DNA of 57,855 nt, from assembly GCF_018614915.1 (NCBI RefSeq), contig NZ_JAGGNU010000015.1:1-57855 (forward strand), written 5' to 3'. Below, in pieces: positions 52,425-57,855 of the stretch. The notes under the pieces were generated by a model. The model saw nothing but the letters and a program-made list of their open reading frames with translations. It searched no databases and had not been told where the DNA came from. The translations under genes and the position numbers were made by a program. Positions within the stretch are counted from its first letter, which is position 1; each line of letters begins with the position of its first letter. The DNA comes from Variovorax paradoxus (GTDB lineage: Bacteria; Pseudomonadota; Gammaproteobacteria; Burkholderiales; Burkholderiaceae_C).

Positions 52425-53352
52425 CTGCGACCCACCTCCTCCTCGAACATCGCCTGCACCTGACGGCGCGCTGCCATGAATGCGCGAGGCGGCCCACCGG
52501 GTCTTTCGAGGAAGTCGTTCTGCTCTTGCAGCGACTCGAAGCGCCGTCCCTTCAAGGCCGTGGCTGGGTGTGACCGATCGCGTTCTCGACCGAACCCTTG
52601 CGATTGGGGTCACGGACGCGTGCCGGATCGGCGATTACGCCGTAATGGGCCAGCGTGGCCGCGTACTCGGAGTTCAATTGCGGCTCGTACAGGTCTGGCT
52701 TGACGACGCCTTCCTTGAGGTTGTCCAGAACGACATAACGGCAACTGCCGCCGAAGTAGCCCCATGCTTGCTCATGCAGCTGCGCCCACGTCTGCTGGCT
52801 GGACTTCCAGACGACACGGCGGAAGCTGCGCCTGGAGTAGCGCAGCGTCGCAACGAACAGCCGCGGCTTGCGATAGCGGTCGGTTCCCGGCACGCGCGTG
52901 GGCGCGCCTTCGCCGTAGTCGACCTGCATCTCTTCGCCGGGGAGGAATTCCAGGCGGTCGAATTGTTCGGGCTCGTGGGGCTGGCGCGCGAAGCTCATCA
53001 CCGAGCTGTAGCGGGCGGCGAAACCGTGCAGGTCGACCAGGTCCTGATAGATGGCCATGGCGTTGCAACGCAGCCGCAGTTGCGCCTCGATGAAGCCGCG
53101 ATGCGGCTCGCACGCCGAGACCGTCGCGGGCGAGCGCGCGGGCGTCGGAGCCGGTGGACGGGGTGGAGGAATTTGCCCTCCGGGATCGGTGGACACCCCG
53201 GGGGAATTTGCTGCCACCGCAGCGAAGCGCTTCTGGTACCCCCGGATCGTCTTGCGATCGATACCCGTGACGCGCTCGATCTCCCGATGGCTGGCCCCGG
53301 CGCCCAACAAGGTCCAAATGGTCGTCTGCAAATGCGGCTTCAAGACATTCAC
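52425..53352 (-). pseudogene. IS21-family transposase IstA, truncated and frameshifted
   Basis: From ATG 53352 the reverse frame shows an HTH (GASHREIERVTGIDRKTIRG), the DDE-type strands GEEMQVDYGEGAPTRVPG (first Asp), YVVLDNLKEGVVKP (second Asp) and RKGSVENAIGHTQ (Glu). After about 52552 the frame shifts to ALKGRRFESLQEQNDF, then an internal deletion leads to FMAARRQVQAMFEEEVG ending near 52425. The IstB helper gene and the element's other end are missing. Non-functional remnant. Confidence 0.8.
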
Positions 53353-53732
53353 TCGTCACCCCCTCATGGCTGAGTGAGCAGAAAGTAACGTCCTGCCCGG
53401 AAGCAGCCGCCGGCAGACGCCAGCGCCGCTTACACCGTCACGGCCAGATGGCCGGGGCGGGGGAATTTACGAGTCGATAGGTGGGGGAGTTTGGGTGTCG
53501 TTCGGGGCAGGCTCGGGGCTCGGTAATGACCGCAGGTATTGCCTCCTCCTGCTGTTCGGCTGTCAGGCCTTTGATGAACCGCCCTCGCGCGGTCAAGCGC
53601 CCGACGGCCCTTGCGCATTCGTCCGACGACGTCGATAGAGGCTCGCAGCACTTCTTCGAGGCGGCTGCCGTTGAATAAGCTGCGACGAAGCAGCGTTCCT
53701 GCCCATCCAAGCAGCACGACGGGTGCTTACAC
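53353..53732. other. Gap between IS21 remnant and HigA
   Basis: About 380 bases that include the IS21 leader region (near 53370-53470) and no supported gene. Reverse-strand frames near 53430-53776 read through without recognisable domains. Confidence 0.45.
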
Positions 53733-54173
53733 CTATCCATGCGCTCCATCGAGAAACGCGGCCACAGGAACCGCAAACCGGCCCGCCAGAGCGCGCATCT
53801 GACGCAGATTCAGTTCACGTTTTCCACTCAGAACTTCTGACACCACGCCTTGGGACCCGAGGTCTTTGGCCAGATCCTCTTGTTTGAGTCCGTGCTGGTC
53901 CATCAGGAAGCGCAACATCTCGCCCGGAGCCACATCCTTGGCGGGGTAGTGCGCGTCGTCATAGTCACCAATGAGCTCGCCGAGCGTTGCGGCCAAGTCG
54001 GCCAGAGGGTGCGCCTCGTCGGCAGCGCCGGCATCCAGCAGGCCGTTCAGCGATGCGACGGCCGCGTCATAGTCGGCAACGCTGCGAATCGGGCGCAGCG
54101 GAACGTGCTTGGAAATGGCCAGGAAGTGCCCGGCCAGGTCTTCCGCGGCTTGACGATCAATCACGGCTTCCAC
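53733..54173 (-). CDS. higA: HigA-type XRE antitoxin
   Basis: A 146-residue protein. The N-terminal 70 residues are acidic and Ala-rich; the C-terminal HTH_XRE reads GEMLRFLMDQHGLKQEDLAK, then DLGSQGVVSEVLSGKRELNL and ALAGRFAVPVAAFL. This is the classical HigA or MqsA-like antitoxin arrangement with the DNA-binding part at the C-terminus. It overlaps the end of the toxin gene by 13 bases, as in higBA operons where the toxin comes first. Autoregulation is supported by the 11-bp-arm dyad upstream of the toxin. Confidence 0.85.
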   Translation of the reverse strand: MEAVIDRQAAEDLAGHFLAISKHVPLRPIRSVADYDAAVASLNGLLDAGAADEAHPLADLAATLGELIGDYDDAHYPAKDVAPGEMLRFLMDQHGLKQEDLAKDLGSQGVVSEVLSGKRELNLRQMRALAGRFAVPVAAFLDGAHG

Positions 54174-54442
54174 TTGTCGTACTCCTTATGAGTGAAAACA
54201 TGTCGAATGAACAGCATCTGACGGTTGAAATGGATCGATGCGATCACTCGATACTTGTTTCCGCCGATGTCAAACACGTAGAAGTCGCCGATCTTGTCCG
54301 CCGCATTGAAAGCTCGCTTCAATTCTGCATAGTTGGAGAAAGCCCCGGATTCGACAATCTTGCGCCACGCCTGAAGCGGGACATCGGCTTCGCCATGAGC
54401 AGCGGCGAACTGCGTCAAGGCTTTGTTCGAGATCACCCGCAT
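54161..54442 (-). CDS. higB: HigB-type mRNA interferase toxin
   Basis: A 93-residue RelE-fold toxin starting at ATG 54442. It has VISNKALTQFAAAHGEADVP, WRKIVESGAFSNYAELKRAF, KIGDFYVFDIGGNKYRVIAS and IHFNRQMLFIRHVFTHKEYD, the HigB signature with the C-terminal basic and Tyr/His residues for ribosome-dependent mRNA cleavage. It lies upstream of and overlaps higA. A perfect palindrome with 11-bp arms (54451-54473) sits directly before the start. The operon looks intact. Confidence 0.88.
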   Translation of the reverse strand: MRVISNKALTQFAAAHGEADVPLQAWRKIVESGAFSNYAELKRAFNAADKIGDFYVFDIGGNKYRVIASIHFNRQMLFIRHVFTHKEYDKWKP

Positions 54443-54450
54443 CGCTTGAA

Positions 54451-54473
54451 GTATATCTCAATTTGAGATATAC
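54451..54473. promoter_or_regulatory. higBA operator-like palindrome
   Basis: GTATATCTCAA-T-TTGAGATATAC is a perfect dyad with 11-bp arms around one central base. It is nine bases before the toxin start and holds TATA-like sequence in its arms, so it probably covers the promoter -10 region and binds a HigA dimer or HigBA complex. Confidence 0.75.
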
Positions 54474-54494
54474 CGAACTCCTGCCCGATGCAGA

Positions 54495-55079
54495 CTATTC
54501 ATCCCCCGCGCATACCTCAAAACCCCTCATGGCCCTCATTCTCTCCTTCCTTTCCGTCGCGAGGTAAAGCGACGTTGTCGCCACCGACACATGCCCCAGG
54601 TTGTTCTGCACCCCCTGAATCGGCACGGGCGCCTGCCCTGCCCTCCCCTGCAACGCATGCGACCGGTGCGAATGGCGCAACCAGTGCGTGCTGGCCTTCC
54701 TCAGCTGCTGCGCATCGGCACCATCGAGGCCGTGGGCCGCCTGCGCGAGGTACGCCTTGATCCCCTGGTAGAGCCCTGAAGCCGACCACGGGGCGGGTCT
54801 TTCGAGCATCGCGCGTTGTTTTTTCGCGCCTTCGAGGTCGGTCAACGAGTCGAGCAGGATCGAGCCGACGTCCAAGGCGAAGACGTCGAGCTTCAGGCCG
54901 AAGCCTTCGACCCACTTGCGGTAGTCGGAGAGCTTGCGCGCGTCCCATTCACTGACGCCTCCGCTGGACGAGACGAGTTCGGTGCCGCGGTTGTCTAGCA
55001 CCACGCTCTGGACGCCAAGTTGAGTGGAAAGGCGCAGACGGCGCTCGTCCGGGTTGAGCAATTGCTCACTGATGTGCAT
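54495..55079 (-). pseudogene. Chimeric tyrosine-recombinase remnant
   Basis: The C-terminal half from about 54700 to 54495 reads GLYQGIKAYLAQAAHGLDGA, then THWLRHSHRSHAL, then NNLGHVSVATTSLYLATE. This matches the second Arg box (HxLRH), the conserved His/Lys region and the active-site Tyr of integrases. The first Arg box and the N-terminal DNA-binding domains are missing. Instead, the frame begins at ATG 55079 with HISEQLLNPDERRLRLSTQL and reads KLSDYRKWVEGFGLKLDVFA, which I do not recognise. Thus a foreign N-terminus is joined to an integrase C-terminus by deletion. Confidence 0.65.
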
Positions 55080-55338
55080 GGGGGTCTCCGTGGATTGAAA
55101 CGTCTGTCCAGCGACTGCCATGGACACGTGTTCATTCTGCTGGGCGACGTGGGCTCTATCAAGCGCGTGGATCGGATCTCGCCCCGCACTAGCTAGCATC
55201 TGTCCCACCCGATGGGACGACGGACCAACGGCGGGATCTTCACTCCCTGGCGAGAAACCGACGATTGGATGCGTGGTGTCCGGCATCGCCTCGCGAGGCG
55301 AGACGCACCACCCCAAAATATCGACCCTTCGATTCAGT

Positions 55339-56310
55339 TCAATTGAAGCTAAGCAGCACCTTCATGGCCTGCGAGCGATCGGCGGCGAGCGCGAAGGCTC
55401 GAGCCGAATCGCGGTAGGACAGCGTCGCGGAGATCAGCGGCTTCACATCCACCAGGCCCTTGTTGAGCAGTTCGACCGCGGTAGCGAACTCCTGATGGAA
55501 GCGGAACACCCCACGCAAGTCGAACTCCTTCGCCACGATGGCGTTGACGGGCAGAGTCATCTCACCGCCGCTCAAGCCCAACTGCACGAGGATGCCGCGC
55601 GGACGCACGACATCGAACGCCCCGCGCAACGCCCGCTCGTTGCCGCTGGCTTCGAACAGCACGTCGAACTGCCCTTTGTCGGCTGCGAAGCGTGCCAGCC
55701 CCTCGGGCTCCTCGGCAATGTTGATCACTTCGTCGGCGCCCACCTTGAGCGCCTTGCTCAACGGATGCGCGCCCATGTCGGTCGCCACGATGTGACCGGC
55801 GCCCGCACGCCGCGCCGCAATGATCGCCAAGGCGCCGATGGGTCCGCAGCCTGTGACGAGCACCTTCTTGCCCAGCAGCGGGCCTGCGCGGTTGATGCCA
55901 TGCAGCGCCACCGCCAGAGGCTCCGCCATGGCGCCCTCCTCGTCCGTCAGCCGATCGGAAAGGAGATGCGCCTGGTAAGTTTCCACCACGATCTCCTGGC
56001 GGAACGCACCCTGCACGTGCGGGCTGCGCATGGCGCTGCCGTAGTAGCGCATGTCGAGGCAATGGTTCTGCAGGCCTTCCTGGCAGAAGCGGCACAAACC
56101 GCACGGGCGGCTCGGGCTCACCGCGACGCGCTGCCCCGCAGAAAGGTGGGCGACACCGGGACCTACAGCCTCGATCACGCCGGCCACTTCATGCCCCAGC
56201 ACCATCGGCTCCTTGATACGCACGGTGCCGAAACCGCCATGTTGGTAGTAGTGCAGATCCGAACCGCAGATGCCGCCGCAGCGCACACGCACACGCAACT
56301 GGCCGGCCGC
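55339..56310 (-). pseudogene. L-idonate 5-dehydrogenase-like zinc alcohol dehydrogenase, 5'-truncated
   Basis: The frame starts inside the protein at RVRCGGICGSDLHYYQHGGF (first catalytic zinc Cys, Ser-Asp and His). It goes on to VLGHEVAGVIEAVGPGV, then CGLCRFCQEGLQNHC (structural zinc Cys), and VLVTGCGPIGALAIIAARRA for NAD(P). It ends normally at 55339 (AMKVLLSFN). L-idonate dehydrogenases read very similarly. About 25 N-terminal residues are missing because the frame joins TRAP permease sequence near 56310. An internal TTG at 56298 is the only in-frame start, so the protein may be made but likely poorly or inactive. Confidence 0.7.
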
Positions 56311-56581
56311 CCCGGATGTGCCCGACCCAGGACATCGCCATCATGATGATGCGCCGCGTCATGCCGCCGGCATTCATGAATTCGCCTGCCAGCATGAAGA
56401 ATGGCACCGCCAGCAGCGGAAAGCTGTTGGCGCCGTCCCACATGTTCTGGATCACGATCTGCGGATCCGTGACGCCCATGTAGAACATCATGGCCAGCCC
56501 ACAGGCGATCAGAGCGAATGCGACCGGCATGCCCAGGGCCATGAAGCCCAGCAGTGAACCGATGAAGACAAGGATGGTCAT
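56310..56581 (-). pseudogene. N-terminal fragment of a TRAP transporter large permease (DctM)
   Basis: From ATG 56581, overlapping the ancestral DctQ stop (ATGA), the frame reads VFIGSLLGFMALGMPVAFAL, then NSFPLLAVPFFMLAGEFMNA and GGMTRRIIMMAMSWVGHIRG. This includes the conserved FPLLAVPFF membrane motif of DctM. After 56310 it runs into the idonate dehydrogenase sequence in another frame, so about 90 of 430 residues remain. Confidence 0.78.
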
Positions 56582-56666
56582 GACCGGCCTCCCATGCGGG
56601 CTTGCTGCTGTTCCATCTCGTGCTCGGCCTCGAGGGCTTCGCTCATGCCTTCTTCATGGACATCGA

Positions 56667-57158
56667 TCAATTCGTCGTCCCGACCTTGCCTGCACAGAGC
56701 CGCACCAGGTTCGACAGGCAGATCAGCCCGATGGCCGTGCCGGTCAGGTAACTCACTCCGAACACCCACAGCGTGCTGATCTGCGCGACCGGCGACGCGG
56801 TCCCCGCGATGATGTCGTGCTGCAGCCAGGTGCCGTACACGATGTAGACGCAGCACACGAGCATGACGGCCTGGCTGATGCCCCAGCAAACGCGACGCCC
56901 AAGCGCCGGCAACGCCTGCACCAGCATGTCCACACCGAGATGGGCGCGTCGTCGCATGCCCACGATCGCGCCGAGGAAGGTCATCCAGACGAAGGCATAG
57001 CGCGGCATCTCCTCTGACAGGTCGATGCCGGTGTTGAAGAACAGCCTTAGCACGACGTTGCCGAACACCATCACCAGCATCACGACCATGCAAAGCACCA
57101 TCACGATCTCGAGCCCGCGCGTGAGCGCGTCGGCGATCGCCTTGAGCGGTTTTTCCAT
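56667..57158 (-). CDS. TRAP transporter small permease (DctQ), 3' frameshift
   Basis: A 163-residue four-helix membrane protein from ATG 57158. The first helix region reads LEIVMVLCMVVMLVMVFGNV, and the conserved loop PRYAFVWMTFLGAIVGMRRR is followed by three further helices. The frame now ends at AGKVGTTN and a stop at 56667. In an adjacent frame ELIDVHEEGMSEALEAEHEM continues to 56578 and overlaps the DctM start, so one indel near 56690 shortened the C-terminal cytoplasmic tail by about 30 residues. The membrane part is intact and may still fold, but no complete DctM is present. Confidence 0.78.
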   Translation of the reverse strand: MEKPLKAIADALTRGLEIVMVLCMVVMLVMVFGNVVLRLFFNTGIDLSEEMPRYAFVWMTFLGAIVGMRRRAHLGVDMLVQALPALGRRVCWGISQAVMLVCCVYIVYGTWLQHDIIAGTASPVAQISTLWVFGVSYLTGTAIGLICLSNLVRLCAGKVGTTN

Positions 57159-57234
57159 AGACACCTCGGTTGTCTTTTTTTCTTGAGGAGACCGACAGGA
57201 CCGCAGCGCCAGGGCGACCGTCCCTCCGACGGGC

Positions 57235-57717
57235 TTACTTCGCGCCGGTGCGCGCCTTGGCGATCTCGTCGTAAAAGCCCTTGACGAGGTCGTCGCCGAT
57301 GATTGGCGAATACTTGGTCACGACGGGCTTGACCTTGTCGTGAATGCGCGCCAGTTCGGCCGGGCTCACGGTGTTGACGGTCACGCCGTCTGCTTTGAAC
57401 TTGGCGATGACGTCGGCATTGCCTTCGTCAAGCAGCTTGCGCTGGTACAGGCCTGCTTCGACGGCTGCCTTGCGGACGCCATCCTTGTCGGCGGGTGTAA
57501 GGGTGTCCCAGAACTTCTTCGAGACCACCAGCGCCGACGGCGTGTAGACGTGGTTCGTCACCGAGATGTACTTCTGCACCTCCTGCATCTTGTTGGCATA
57601 CATGTGCAGCAGCGGGTTTTCCTGGCCATCGAGGGCCTTGATCTCCAGGGCAGGGAAAACTTCAGCGAAGGCCATTGGCACGGCGTTGGCGCCGATGGTT
57701 TTCCAGGGCGGCCTCAA
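57235..57717 (-). pseudogene. C-terminal fragment of a TRAP solute-binding protein (DctP)
   Basis: About 155 C-terminal residues of DctP: LDGQENPLLHMYANKMQEVQ, KYISVTNHVYTPSALVVSKK, FWDTLTPADKDGVRKAAVEA and YDEIAKARTGAK before the stop. The first half with the signal peptide is missing because IS30-type sequence begins near 57718. It is 76 bases upstream of DctQ in the standard P-Q-M order, and the cluster is therefore an interrupted sugar-acid TRAP operon. Confidence 0.75.
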
Positions 57718-57855
57718 CTCTGAAGTGCAACACCTGATCGCCTAAGGTGTGCACATGAATGAACGAACAAGGTACCGGCAGCTTCAAGCCGAGGACCGGA
57801 TGACGATGGCAAGCATGCGTCAACAGGGTTCGAGCATGCGGGCCATGGCCCGCAT
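57718..57855 (+). mobile_element. IS30-family element end
   Basis: TGAAGTGCAACACCTGATCG (57721-57740) resembles the terminal inverted repeat of IS30-family elements with its GAAGTGCAAC core. It is followed after about 14 bases by the transposase start. It interrupts the TRAP dctP gene at 57717. The rest lies beyond the window. Confidence 0.6.
57755..57855 (+). CDS. IS30-family transposase, partial N-terminus
   Basis: From ATG 57755 the frame reads MNERTRYRQLQAEDRMTMAS and then MRQQGSSMRAMAR to the window edge. This fits the IS30 HTH_38 opening (YxxLxxxxRxxIxxxxxxGxSxxxIA). It is only 33 codons because the window ends. The gene is presumably complete outside. Confidence 0.65.
   Translation, partial: MNERTRYRQLQAEDRMTMASMRQQGSSMRAMAR

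Overview
The window looks like a high-GC betaproteobacterial chromosome of the order Burkholderiales (Comamonadaceae or Rubrivivax/Variovorax-like). The evidence is several Bug/TctC-type solute receptors, a PrpR-type sigma-54 regulator, MmgE/PrpD and PrpF relatives, and decayed transposases and small proteins typical of that group. No rRNA or tRNA gene was recognised.

Layout. 1-8 kb is mostly gene debris: a nucleotidyltransferase, LysR, flavodoxin, coiled-coil protein, lipocalin-like protein, methyltransferase and solute-binding protein are all frameshifted or truncated. They surround intact genes for an XRE regulator, a JmjC/cupin-like protein and a COQ4-like protein. 8.3-20.1 kb is intact and signal-rich. 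Two paralogous TolB/TPR proteins carry different N-terminal modules (class III cyclase versus winged helix) and flank a GST gene and a solute-binding protein without a signal peptide. A cupin, a zinc-ribbon/cyclase/ATPase giant and a flavin amine oxidase follow. 20.3-28 kb is again decayed, with intact transglutaminase and NmrA-type genes, a small Gln/Pro/Gly-rich protein, and a Sir2/CaiB junction. 28-30 kb encodes a PrpR-like activator. 30.1-34.0 kb is a small island bounded by two imperfect 111-112 bp direct repeats. It carries a primase-helicase of the TOTE type, a DUF6155-like protein, and a ParD antitoxin with a frameshifted ParE toxin.

34.4-46.2 kb is a long catabolic operon divergent from a GntR/HutC regulator: an isocitrate-lyase-family lyase, LeuC/LeuD-like hydratase subunits, a truncated PrpF-like isomerase fused by deletion to a Bug receptor, more Bug receptors, a YrdC-domain protein, a frameshifted acyl-CoA ligase, and an MmgE/PrpD enzyme. 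The set suggests breakdown of an alkyl-branched di- or tricarboxylate by hydration and retro-aldol cleavage, with uptake through Bug receptors; the substrate is not determined by the sequence.

46.3-57.9 kb is a mobile and defence-like zone. It contains a RES/Xre toxin-antitoxin pair, an IS66 transposase split by a serine-recombinase element, an AAA ATPase, an IS21 remnant, HigBA, a chimeric tyrosine recombinase, and a TRAP transporter/idonate dehydrogenase cluster damaged by deletion, frameshift and an IS30-type insertion at the right edge.

The many single-base frameshifts next to clean long genes suggest either ongoing pseudogenisation of accessory DNA or some sequencing indels. Read-level data would separate these.
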